Shown here: positions 1 through 9,900 of the stretch, in pieces
How positions within the stretch are numbered: the first letter of the stretch is position 1
Layout of the letters: each line of letters begins with the position of its first letter
Assembly (NCBI RefSeq): GCF_000203795.2
Contig: NW_006281107.1
Coordinates: 940,965 to 1,004,964 of the forward strand
Origin: Batrachochytrium dendrobatidis JAM81
Lineage: Eukaryota > Chytridiomycota > Chytridiomycetes > Rhizophydiales
Direction: 5' to 3'
Length of the DNA: 64,000 nt
Position numbers and translations under genes: made by a program
Notes under the pieces: model-generated
What the model was told of the DNA's origin: nothing
What the model saw: the letters and a program-made list of their open reading frames with translations, nothing else
The model's database searches: none

Positions 1-1522
1 CTTGGCATGCATACGTGCATCACGAATCAGATTTACAATCCACTTTTCACCTTCGACACTATCCATATTAAGTTTATCACACAATGCTCGGATATCAATA
101 TGCTGATGGATGCGACAATACATTTCAAAAATAAACAGTCTGGCGGATTCCCTAAACTCGCTTAAAAAGTGCACAAGGAAAAAGTCATTTGAGAAAACTG
201 CTTCACACTCGGCCAATTTTTGCTGAGCTCCGTCAAAGTCAAAGTTTGCATAGAGTGAAATGAGAAACTCGGTGATGGGATCGCTGTAAGCGTGAGATTC
301 CTGCTTGATGATTTCCACTAGATCTTTAAGGTGGTTGTGACGACGCTTGTTGATAATGACTGCAGCAGCAAGATAGCGGAGAAGCCAAGGACAAGAGGTT
401 TGAATTGCATTAAGGTATGCTGGAAGGAAAAAAAGATCAATGAGACCATCTTTGCCACGAGGATGATTGAAAAAGACGAAAAGAGACCAATGAAGAAGCC
501 ACATGCGTTGCTGAAGCTGGACATGGTTGCTCGTGGCATTGTTGTCACTGGGCACGGGAAAAGAAGATTGGTCAATAGTTTCACGGAGGGAGATCAGCTC
601 ACCGTATGCACCATCCCAGTTACGAGCCATGATGTCTGCAGCCAGTTTACCCCATAGCGCAGAGTTGTTTTTATCGTGATTGATGCTCTAAAATACAAAA
701 GTTTACACAGCAGATACAGTCAGGGTTACAATGCAATGTCTGGATTTAAATGCGGAATCTAGAATCATCAATATACTTACCAGAGCCATAAAGTGATACA
801 GATAATCAGAAGCAATTACGTATTGACCAGCATCGTATTGAAAAAGAGCGTATTTGTAAAGAACATCCAACATTTCTGGTTTAAACTAGATTATACATTG
901 TTGGACAAACGTAAGCAAACAGAAAATAGATTCAGAAACGCCTGAAGCAAATGGACAAAATCAACCAATAATTTGGAAATATAAAGCCATTCCAAAAAGT
1001 ATGTCCATTAACTTGCTGCACAGACATTCTAGCTCAGGTGAGCAACATTACCTTGTACTTGTCCTTTAGCAGAGTCAGATTGGCAACCTTGTCCTGTTTC
1101 ATCTGCTGAACAAAAGTGGGATCCTGAATGATGTTCATGCAAGGATTGACCTGTTTTTCCAGATCGTCCAGCGTAGCAAGCACATGTTCACGACGCTTGT
1201 CATAGCCAGGCTCATTCTTTTTTGTGCCCTGTAGCTCCTTGTAAACTGTGTTTGTAAAATCCATCATCTTTGTAGTGGACAAAAGTTGATGCTTCGACTT
1301 GAGCAAATCTTTTTTGTTGTAGATCTAAGATTACAGAGTATTGTTGGATTAGTATGATAGTCCCATCACAGACTCAGCAATGGTAGTAACAAATCAATGG
1401 CTGCTACAAGGCGAATTGCATATAAAAACACCAGGTAATACCTGTCGTTTTTCCTGAAACTCGATCAGAGGAAGTATCAAGTGCTTGTCCAAGAACGGAG
1501 TGATTTTTAGAGTCAAGTCCAT
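1..1522 (-). CDS. eIF3e: Translation initiation factor eIF3 subunit E (INT6), 3' end cut by window
   Basis: This is a subunit of the eIF3 complex, which recruits the 40S ribosome to mRNA in the cytoplasm. I model four exons: 1442-1522, 1052-1324, 781-885 and 1-687. Every junction has GT-AG and keeps phase 0. The start [19 protein letters not shown] matches the eIF3e N-terminus ("RIAHFLDRHLVFPLLEF"-like). Further on are family segments [73 protein letters not shown] and the PCI-domain piece [14 protein letters not shown]. About 382 residues are present, so the last 50-60 residues lie beyond the left window edge. The gene is transcribed divergently from the eL6 gene. The identification rests on remembered family sequence; splice sites are inferred. 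Confidence 0.93.
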
Positions 1523-2273
1523 GATTACGAATGGCTATCAATGGCTATCAATGGTTGTTAATAATTACGAATTATTATAAATTGTTATTCATGACTCGAG
1601 AAAACCGATTTCCAACGTTTATTGTCACGTGGTTTATTTTCACTTTTTGGATGTCAGCGTTCAAGTCGAGTTGGTGTCATTTGCGCTGTTTGTTCTGATT
1701 CATCTTCACTTTACACATCGACGGGGGTTAGTAATCCGCTCACCTGTTATGCATCCATCCATCCATTATGCATCATTTACTTGATAAGAAGGTCATGCAT
1801 CAGAGTATTGCAACTTGATCACTTTCGGCAACTTTTTGTTTTTCTAGTAGTCAGCCAGGATTGGTATTCACCAAAGTGCTTCGTACTACAAAATTCCTTT
1901 GATTATCGACCCAAGACTGTCGGTTGTTGTAGTCCAGTGTGTTTTTCGCAATGATGATAAACCTACTATTCTGACACCTCTTGTTTGAATACCCATCTTT
2001 GATGGGTACATGTACGTACATCCTATATATCTGAAGCAAAAAACACACTGGCCGACTACCAACACTCATGGATTGAATTCGAGTGAACAAGACAATGGTG
2101 TGATTTGATGGGTTGTCGAAGTTCAAATATCGACAATCAATTGCATCAATACCAGCATTGCAGATCTGCTGTCCTTGGCATGTTTTTGTACTTTGTCTCG
2201 ATCCGACTTGATGCATTTATTAATCCGATTTTGAATTTTGAATTATCGATTGTCTAGTACTCTTTGTTCTCAA
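1523..2273. promoter_or_regulatory. Shared upstream region between eIF3e and eL6
   Basis: This 750-bp non-coding gap separates two divergent translation genes, so it should hold both promoters. I see a palindromic CACGTG at 1626-1631, about 100 bp from the eIF3e start, which could be a bHLH-type site, and a short tandem repeat (ATGGCTATCA twice) near 1531-1551. Small open frames on both strands here lack any family resemblance and I do not call them. Confidence 0.4.
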
Positions 2274-3023
2274 ATGGCTCCATTGAACTACTTTCTGATT
2301 CCTGGTGTCACCCGCTACTCTCGGAGTGCCATGAATGCCAAGAAGCGTCTTGAAAAAAAGACCAAGGTTGGTGGTGCAGCTCCCGTTGCTCGTGCCGTTG
2401 CCAAAAAGGACAAGACTCCTGCCCCCACCACCAAGGTTGTTCCCATGAAAGGAGGAAAGAATGGTGCTACTCGTACCGTTTCGCTTGTCAAAGCACCCCG
2501 TTTCTACCCCACTGAGACTGCTTGTCTCCCAAAAAAGTCTTGCAAGACTAAGATCACTCCCCGTGCACCTGCCACTCGTTCCTCCATCACTCCTGGTACT
2601 GTGCTCATTCTTCTTGCAGGTCGTTTCCGTGGAAAGCATGTTGTTTACCTCAAGACTCTTGAATCTGGACTTTTGCTCGTGACTGGTCCATACAAGATCA
2701 ATGGTATCCCCATTCGTCGTGTCAATCAGGCTTATGTTATTGCCACATCTACAAAGATTGACATGTCTAAAGTGTCTATTGATGACAAGTTCACTGATGC
2801 CTACTTCAAGTATGAAAAGGAACCCAAGAAGAAGGCCACTGCCGCCGAACTTTTTGGCGAGGATGCAGTCAAGAGGGTGATTAATGCCGAGCGTGTTACT
2901 GACCAAACGACTGTTGATACTCAGTTGCTCTCTGCCATCAAAAAGACTCCTATGCTCCAGAGCTATCTTAAATCATCGTTTACTTTGACAAAGGGACAAT
3001 ACCCTCATGCCATGAAATTTTGA
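2274..3023 (+). CDS. RPL6: 60S ribosomal protein L6 (eL6)
   Basis: This is a structural protein of the large ribosomal subunit. It is a single exon of 249 residues from ATG 2274 (MAPLNYFLIPGVTRYSRSAM) to TGA 3021-3023. Family features visible are the basic N-terminal extension rich in Lys/Ala/Pro, the core SSITPGTVLILLAGRFRGK followed by VVYLKTLESGLLLVTGPYK, the segment GIPIRRVNQAYVIATSTK, and the C-terminus with the conserved YLKSSFTLTKGQYPHAMKF. An upstream in-frame codon extends the frame to 2238, but the residues it would add do not fit the family, so I start at 2274. Codon use is C-ending and biased, as in other highly expressed genes here (beta-tubulin, ATP synthase beta). A long open frame on the opposite strand is a by-product of that bias. 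Confidence 0.96.
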   Translation: MAPLNYFLIPGVTRYSRSAMNAKKRLEKKTKVGGAAPVARAVAKKDKTPAPTTKVVPMKGGKNGATRTVSLVKAPRFYPTETACLPKKSCKTKITPRAPATRSSITPGTVLILLAGRFRGKHVVYLKTLESGLLLVTGPYKINGIPIRRVNQAYVIATSTKIDMSKVSIDDKFTDAYFKYEKEPKKKATAAELFGEDAVKRVINAERVTDQTTVDTQLLSAIKKTPMLQSYLKSSFTLTKGQYPHAMKF

Positions 3024-3633
3024 TTAGATTTCATTTTGTATTGCTGCTTGAGGGATATTTGATTCAAAGTAATAACAAAACCTTGCCCACACATGAGTTG
3101 ATGTCAAAAACAGCTAGTTTAATGTAATTGGGGTGGGGAAATTGTATATTTGTCAATGAGTAACTCGGTAGTAATGAAACCGAATGCAGTGATTCAGTTA
3201 GACACGGATTGGATCCAATGTAGAGACGGGTATATGACTACATTGGCAAGATCCAGACAACAGTGATTTGAGTCGATTGCAATAACCTGCAGCCTTGGTA
3301 ATATTTCTTACTATTCAGTTGTATTCACGTAAAATAAAACATTTGCAGTCGTTGCTCTAAGATAAGCAATGGTTGAATATGTGTTATGCTTTCCTATTAC
3401 AAATTGGTATTCTTGATTCTTTCACAACACAATACTGTCCAATAAACTCGATCACTTTATGATACTGTCTATTATACACTGACATCTTTGGTTCTATTTT
3501 ATTATGACTGTAAAAATGCTTTGAATCACCTGATAAAGCCCAACTCATGGCTGCTCCACCCGACCCAACTTATAAATTGATTGCTGCATTACAAAGCTTG
3601 ACACTTGTATTTATCTTCTGATACAAATAACTC
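3024..3633. other. Intergenic region, 3' of eL6
   Basis: This 610-bp non-coding stretch holds AT-rich 3' sequence of eL6, then the partial dispersed-element end at 3315-3400 (listed separately), then the upstream region of the membrane-protein gene. I see no gene in it. Confidence 0.5.
3315..3400 (-). mobile_element. Partial copy (right end) of the dispersed TIR-like element
   Basis: Read on the minus strand, this stretch carries TAATAGGAAAGCATAA, then a block resembling ATATTCAACCATTG, then TTTTATTTTACGTGAATAC near its end. The same order (TAGTAGGAAA, ATATTTAAYCATTG, TTCCATTTTACGTGAATAC) occurs at 24056-24158 and 28231-28310. A degenerate partner end may lie near 3493-3512, which would make a roughly 200-bp truncated copy. 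The homology is by eye only. Confidence 0.5.
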
Positions 3634-5014
3634 ATGTCTTTATATATTATATTTTTATGTGCAATTCTTGCCGACTTGTCCTTGGCTGGTAGTGTGACTA
3701 CTCGGCTACACAAACGACAGCTTGGTTCTGCCATTACCTTCAAATGGGTAAAGTTGCATAGTTGTAACTTGCCTGAATCCATCTCGGATGATATGGTTCG
3801 AATCATCAATACAAATAATCCCTCAAATCCATCCAGGTTCTGTCGACCCTATTACTCGTCCACCTTAAATCGTACCTTGTATCTATATGAGCGATATCAA
3901 TCCGATAATGGAGGTATAATTGAACGACTTGAATGCAGTGATAACACTTGTTCTCAAGGATGTTCACTACAAGGCACGAGCTGGGTTTCTAAAGCGGATG
4001 GTCATGCTCCTGGTCAAGGGCTGTGTACGGTTTCCTACTTTGAAGTGGTGAATCCCAGTGACGATACAATATGGACAAAGTAAGCTGTGTGATGTTTTCT
4101 TTTGAAGGAATCATGTTTGCTACAACTGAATGCACTCCCTTGAAATGGCTTTGGGCTGTCCAGTCTTATTGACTGATCCATTCCCTCTAATTCACACGTA
4201 CTGCTGCATTGTTAATTGGTTTGTAAACTTTGATTGCGCGGGCTAACTAATTGTAAATAGATCTGAATGGGATACGCTGGCAACATCTGCTTTTGTTCAA
4301 GCCACTACCCTATACGCTGCTCCTGTCAAACCCGTTGTATGCTCAAACTCTCATAGGATTCAGTCTTTTGTTCGTCACCATATCTTTGAAAACTGTGTAG
4401 CTATAAATACTACTCATTTCATCAAGTCCTTTTTGGAAAATGGTTCGACAAGCACTGATGCACGACAGATAACTACAAGATTGTGCATGGATTCAGCTTG
4501 CTCTACATCATGTTCAACATTACTCAAAATACCTGCACCACTAAAAGGTAGCAACAAGCCAATCTGCACGGCTCCTGAATTGAGTTCCAACGAAGCGATA
4601 GTTCCTGTTACAATGATGTTTCCCTTGTTGACTCTCAGTAACCCAATTTCTTCCGACTACACTACGCTATCACTTCATGCTCCAACACTACGCTTACTTG
4701 CATCGGCTATAAACACATCCAGTCCTGAACCCGCAGATGCCGATTCAGGTTCAACTGGTGGCTTTTTCTCCTCTCCAATAGCAGTAGGGGTATATATCGC
4801 TGTTGGTGTATGTGTATTCATTGTACTGGTTGTCTTTGGGATTCGCGCTTTTCTTCGGATAAACTTTGAATCTCCCAAGCGTACCACCATTGCCGAAAAA
4901 GTCGTCGTTGTTCACGATCAGTACGGATCCAACTATAGTCTGGATGATCTGGAAGCTGGTCCACCAAACTATAATTCTGCAACAGGTAATGCTCCCGTTG
5001 TTTATCATGGATGA
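3634..5014 (+). CDS. Secreted-type single-pass membrane protein, Cys-rich ectodomain
   Basis: I do not recognise a family. Two exons, 3634-4079 and 4261-5014 (intron GTAAGC...TAG, phase 2), give 399 residues. The N-terminus MSLYIIFLCAILADLSLAGS is a clear signal peptide, followed by a KR dibasic site. The ectodomain has many Cys (for example CSDNTCSQGCSLQGTSW and CMDSACSTSCSTLLK) and several N-x-S/T sites. Near residue 310 a Ser/Gly-rich stalk leads to one hydrophobic segment (SPIAVGVYIAVGVCVFIVLV), then a basic stop-transfer and a cytoplasmic tail of about 60 residues with Tyr and Asp motifs. The inferred topology is type I: cell surface or endomembrane, with the Cys-rich part outside. It could be a fungal surface glycoprotein, but no function is claimed. 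Confidence 0.75.
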
Positions 5015-5540
5015 CAGCCACTAGCGTTTTTAAGTCGTCTCCATGCAAGAAATTAAAGATGGTCAGCAATGCCAATGTATATATATAATGGTTTTGAATA
5101 TATACATGCACTTGAATTATATTTTTAATACATACAAGTAATATCTTGACACGTTTAAATATTTGTGTATCTAATACCAACCAATCTTGATTTTAACCCC
5201 TAACCCTGTTTTGTTGGTTTCGCTATTGGTAAACATTTAAACTAATGACTGAATACATGTCAAGCATCACCAACTAGCAATATATGGAAATACTCAAAAA
5301 TCAATAGGTTTCAGCAGGTGTCTTGGCTAGATATGAGCATTGGTTTGCTGTAACTGGAATATATTTTCAAATCTCATGAATTCAGCCATCCACAAGCTCA
5401 ACTGATTCTCAATCCAACACTATTAAAATCAACTACATTTAAAACAATAGTATAAAGAGTTGAATTGCAACACTAGAACTCACTCAGTTCAAGTGTCAGT
5501 CTATTGATTCACAGTCCAATACATTACAATTGGACACTCA
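5015..5540. other. Convergent intergenic region
   Basis: This is AT-rich sequence between two convergent genes. It contains runs such as TATATATAAT that could serve as polyadenylation signals for either gene. I see no ORF, RNA gene or repeat family member here. Confidence 0.4.
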
Positions 5541-7787
5541 TTACTTTTTAGAAATGGGACGAGCAGATGTTTCCAATTGCTGGTACTCCTTGATTGTACT
5601 TTGTAGCGATTCTCGTGCCTCGATAAATTCCTGCTGTTCCATATAATCCAAATAGTGATGTAGATTGGCCTAACAGTTTGTCAGTATAAAACAACCTATT
5701 TAAAACATGTATCATTGCAATCAAAAGCCAATTTTGGCTGCATACCTTGCGTCGATACAGTTTGGTAAACCTTTGATCCATTCTGCCAAAAACTTGGTGC
5801 ATGCAACAGTTGTTGGAAAGCGATAATAGTGCGTGTGGCTAAATCATATCGAGGTTGTCAAGTCAGTTTAGTTTCGAATGATATCAACTACTAGATTTAC
5901 ATATTTGTAGTCATGGAGTGTAAATCAGGTTGTAGACACGTCTGACTTGCCTGTCCAAGTGGAGGCACGCTGCACATTCCAGTCTTCCATCCATCGGTAT
6001 TCCATGGCACAAACTTGAGTATTTTCTGCATCCTGGAAATAGGAATAGTAGCAAGGCACTCAGTAGAACACTCTTGAGAAAAATGGTTTAGGTGCATCAA
6101 GTATACCTGTCAATGTTTCGTCGTAAATCTGAAATCTCGACAGCACCGCGAACAATCAACGCACTTGCTAGGTAACTATCAAATGACAACATGAATCAGT
6201 AAAATGATATGCATAAATCATCACCAACCACTTACACGCTAGATCTAGGATCTGCAGAAATCAACTGACAGTTTTGAGAAAATGCATCCGTAAACATCTG
6301 GTCCAACCTGGTCACTCATTCAACGCAATCAAATGGTTTATATCAATCAAAACACATTTAAAGCAAGGTATATCTACAATACCTGCGAGGTTGGATCTGT
6401 ACATCAGTTAACGCATACAGTGGTGTCATGGTGGAAAAGAGATATTTGAGTTTTGGAAATGGAATCAGATTTGTTACAATATCATTGATATCCACATTCA
6501 GCATGCCTTCAAATCGCATCGAACTAGATTTTGTTGGATTGAAGCAATCGGTTAGCTATTTCAAGTATTGGATATTCCTTGCAAACTCGTACAAAATTAC
6601 CTTGTCATGTTAAGTAATAGGTTTGCAACCAAGTTGTTCATTGTGTCAAATGCATCTGCTTTTTTACTTATTGGGGTTTTGATTAAACCAGTATGAGCTA
6701 GTGCATCGCTATCGGTAATGGCACTACCTTTACGTCTACCTTGTGGTCCAATTTCCGATTGTGCTTGTATACGTTCGTATATGGCCAATAGTGATTGATT
6801 GTCAACTGGCAACACACAATCGACACTCTGAGCCATTTTATGCAACGACAATACACTATAATGTCGAGCAATATTTAAACACGATTCAAAGTGAACAACA
6901 CGAACCAATTCACTATTGAAATGCATTCATATTACCTGTTATAAGGAGATGTGACAACATCATCATTTGGAGAAGGAATCACTGTCGATGCAAACCGATA
7001 CACGCTTGGAAATGCATCTTCCAATAACCCAAATAGATATGATCCCAATCCTGATCCAGTACCTCCACCCATGGATCCAATAATAAAAAACGATTGCAGC
7101 GAGTCACAGTATTCAGCCTGTTTGCGTACAACTTCAAGAATCTGATCTCTATACTGTGGACCATATACATGATGACCCATTGCCCAGTTGTTACCACTTC
7201 CAGAAACACTTGTAATGTGTTGCCATGGATCAAAGATTTCTTGCAGTGGTCCTCTTAAGATATGATTGATGACTCCTTCTTCCATATCAATCATGATTCC
7301 CTGTAATAACAAAGCGATTAGATGCGAGTATTTGTACTGCAAGCTGCATTGGCTTGAATCCAACTCACTCTCGCCTTGAGTCCTCTAATAGAACCATTTC
7401 CCTTGCCAACAGAAATGCATTCAAGTCCCTTTCTATTGTAAAAACAGTTGAATTCAACACTGATCATACCATGGAATCCAAGTACATCTACAACCATACT
7501 TTTCATCTACGTTTCGAAAAAAGGACGACATGCAGTCGTCATAGACTCCTTGAGTATTGTATTTGGCATGCTCTTGAAGTGCCAGATCCCAGAATCTTCC
7601 TCCAATCTAATCATGAATCGAATGGCTGTCAGGATTGATGTTTATTCTTTTACATTAGTATTGCAGTTGTACCTGATTTCCACACTGGCCAACTGTAGAC
7701 AATACAAAGTTGGTATACGATTAGATACTGTTATGGAAATCATTGATTTGATGTGTCAATACCTTGTATGACAACAGACTGGCTCAT
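5541..7787 (-). CDS. TUBE1: Epsilon-tubulin
   Basis: Epsilon-tubulin is needed for triplet microtubules of centrioles and basal bodies and is typical of eukaryotes that build flagella. Twelve exons join in frame to 473 residues, close to the usual ~475: 7763-7787, 7673-7692, 7500-7606, 7369-7432, 6936-7300, 6601-6855, 6383-6523, 6236-6307, 6107-6175, 5951-6032, 5746-5838 and 5541-5669. The start MSQSVVIQVGQCGNQIGGRFWDLAL is the tubulin N-terminus. GIMIDMEEGVINHIL, SGSGNNWAMGHHVYGPQY, the GTP loop GSMGGGTGSGLGSYL and FVPWNTDGWKTGMCSVPP fit epsilon rather than alpha or beta. Exon 2 is only 20 nt. The intron after exon 10 starts with GC (GCAAGT) and is required to reach the conserved HALLSLSNN segment. 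The flagellar role is family knowledge. Confidence 0.94.
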
Positions 7788-8109
7788 ACTGCTCAACACC
7801 TAAATATCAGTTTATGATAAAGTCCAGCAGTCGGAAACCTCATTCGTCGATTGTGCAATGAGGATAACCAGTTTTAAACTTTGCACATCTATCTGTTCTG
7901 TAATAGCGTATGTTGAATCTACTAGTTCAGTTATCCATTTTATTCACGATGCAGTGTGTACTATTCGATTGCTGTCCAATTCTGCTGATGGCAGTAGGTT
8001 AACATGAAAGTACACACTGTGATGTTGGGTAGTTGATAATGGGTGTAGATGTATGCAACTAGTTACCAATAGTAGTCTTGACCAACCCGACACCATTTAA
8101 CTGCATTGC
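7788..8109. promoter_or_regulatory. Upstream region of epsilon-tubulin
   Basis: A 322-bp gap separates the 3' end of the unknown 467-aa gene from the epsilon-tubulin start on the same strand. It should contain the epsilon-tubulin promoter. I see no recognisable element in it. Confidence 0.35.
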
Positions 8110-9513
8110 TCAGTGTAATACTCGACTCTGCCAACGCGTTCCATCAACCTGTTGGATTGTCTTGTCCATATCTCGATCATTCTGGCTCAGTTGTTTATTG
8201 GCAGCATTCGGTAAACTTGGTAAGTCTGTTTTGAGTGGATTAAACCCATCCTTGATTGTTGTCCAACCCATATTAAACTCTTTACAAATCGAATCACGAA
8301 TCAATGCATATGGGTATTCTACAGCATCAAACTGATTTTTATCGAACCGATTGGCAGGCTGAGTTGATTCGCCATCGTGGTGTGTATACATGGATCCATG
8401 CAAACACAATAACTGGTCCAGCAGTATATTCAACTCATAGTCGGTATATAGCTCGTGTTTTAACAATGCATTCATGAATAATTGTCGGAATTCACGTAAA
8501 ACAGATTTGGTGGTTAGATCACTGGGTTTAGTATGATGAATATTGGATGATATAGCGTTGATGATATGTACTGATGGTGGTTTGACTAAATATTCCCATG
8601 CTTGTGGATACAATCCACTTGGTAGTGCGGGTGGACCCAATACACGCAGTTTGGATCGCTGTGAGAATGGTAATTCAGCAACTGGTGATTTGAAATAAAG
8701 TTGCTGCTCTTGTTGTGTCATACCCAATGTCAAGGTTTTCCAAGTATGTGTATCGATCATTCGTCGCCATGAACAGAGACGGTTGAGATAATGTTCTGCC
8801 GTATCTACGTTGTGTAGTGTTACGACATTGGATACGTTGAATGTGCGTACATGTGGAGCATATCGTCTTCCAACTGATTTCCATACCTCGAACAACACCT
8901 GCATAATGCGATACTGCGTAAACGTGGTTTGAATATCCAAAGTGACTGGTAAGGGTTTGTGATGGACAGAGCTATGGGTAGATGAGATGTTGGATTGAAG
9001 ATGAGTCAGCGATACTTGAAGATGATGGACTTGCTTCATAGCTGTATCAATCTGAGCAGATAACACTTTGTTGTACTTGATGTATCGTGGTGGAATGGAT
9101 GAGATGAGATGCAGCATGGCTTTAATGCACGTATCCATTTCAATCTGACTCAATGGCAGTGTTTCTACAGATGGTATTGAATTTAGCGTGCATTGCGTTG
9201 ATGGCAATGTACGCATGATCTGATACGGCAACTGGATGTCGGGATCACGATGTACAGGATGATGAATAGCAAGCAGAGAACCATCGATTGATTCGTTGTA
9301 TTTCACATCTGGATGCACAAGTAGTTCATAAAATCCGCAATCAATTGAAGCATCAAGGTCAGCAATAGCAATCTTTACTGGACGATCCATGGACTGTAAT
9401 ATGGGGGACGCTCTAGGAGAAACTTTAAGAATCAAGCATATACTCTTTAATGTTGCAGGGGAGCGTATTGGGCCGTAAACTTGACCATGCAGCACAATTT
9501 TAATATATGTCAT
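8110..9513 (-). CDS. Conserved-looking protein of unknown function upstream of epsilon-tubulin
   Basis: I do not recognise this protein. It is a single exon of 467 residues from ATG 9511-9513, unusual in a neighbourhood where nearly all genes have many introns. The N-terminal ~60 residues (MTYIKIVLHGQVYGPIRS, then SICLILKVSPRASP) look like a small beta-rich domain. The middle contains a predicted helical stretch near residues 125-165. The best-ordered part is about residues 200-330 (LFEVWKSVGRRYAPHVRTF, LNRLCSWRRMIDTHTWKTL, LRVLGPPALPSGLYPQAW). A last helical part (LNILLDQLLCLHGSMYTHH) precedes a low-complexity tail. No signal peptide or membrane segment is seen. Its position directly upstream of epsilon-tubulin on the same strand makes a centriole or flagellum role possible, but that is inference from context only. 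Confidence 0.7.
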   Translation of the reverse strand: MTYIKIVLHGQVYGPIRSPATLKSICLILKVSPRASPILQSMDRPVKIAIADLDASIDCGFYELLVHPDVKYNESIDGSLLAIHHPVHRDPDIQLPYQIMRTLPSTQCTLNSIPSVETLPLSQIEMDTCIKAMLHLISSIPPRYIKYNKVLSAQIDTAMKQVHHLQVSLTHLQSNISSTHSSVHHKPLPVTLDIQTTFTQYRIMQVLFEVWKSVGRRYAPHVRTFNVSNVVTLHNVDTAEHYLNRLCSWRRMIDTHTWKTLTLGMTQQEQQLYFKSPVAELPFSQRSKLRVLGPPALPSGLYPQAWEYLVKPPSVHIINAISSNIHHTKPSDLTTKSVLREFRQLFMNALLKHELYTDYELNILLDQLLCLHGSMYTHHDGESTQPANRFDKNQFDAVEYPYALIRDSICKEFNMGWTTIKDGFNPLKTDLPSLPNAANKQLSQNDRDMDKTIQQVDGTRWQSRVLH

Positions 9514-9900
9514 TCAGATATTAGTAAATTGAAACAATTCTGAAATCAACTCGATGGTTTTATTTGAAATGATGAAATTAAAAAAACGCAGTGTTACTGC
9601 AGGGTGGAGATTCACCGAGTATTCGAGGCTAGCATGGATAACTCGAGTTTATTGCTAATACGATGCAGTTTAATACCAATTTGCTATCTGAGTTGGTAAA
9701 TTAACAAGTCTAACATGTCTGAACATGCAAACGCCAACAATATGCTTATTGGTCAGTCTCGTATTCAAATAATAAAGGTCAAAGTTGGCAACATGGATTC
9801 AAGGCATCCTTTTCCACGTGGTGTTCCAGCAGTCATCTAGTGGTGAATTGACCATTGATAAGCTACCTTGGCGTATTACTTGTTGTTTCTATCGACCATC
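9514..9900. promoter_or_regulatory. Divergent upstream region
   Basis: This 387-bp region lies between the divergent 467-aa gene and the SPX-EXS gene. A palindromic CACGTG occurs near 9818. In yeasts a CACGTG core is the Pho4-type site that controls phosphate genes, so a site ahead of a phosphate transporter is suggestive but unproven. Nothing else is evident. Confidence 0.35.

Noticed and set aside
1622..2216. Two small open frames on opposite strands upstream of eL6
   Set aside because: Low quality, overlapping on both strands, and in the promoter region of two divergent genes.
2220..2906. Long open frame antisense to the eL6 gene
   Set aside because: It mirrors strong codon bias on the coding strand and has no family resemblance.
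5193..5212. Telomere-like CCCCTAACCCTG
   Set aside because: Only two degenerate units in an internal position; expected by chance in AT-rich DNA with such motifs.
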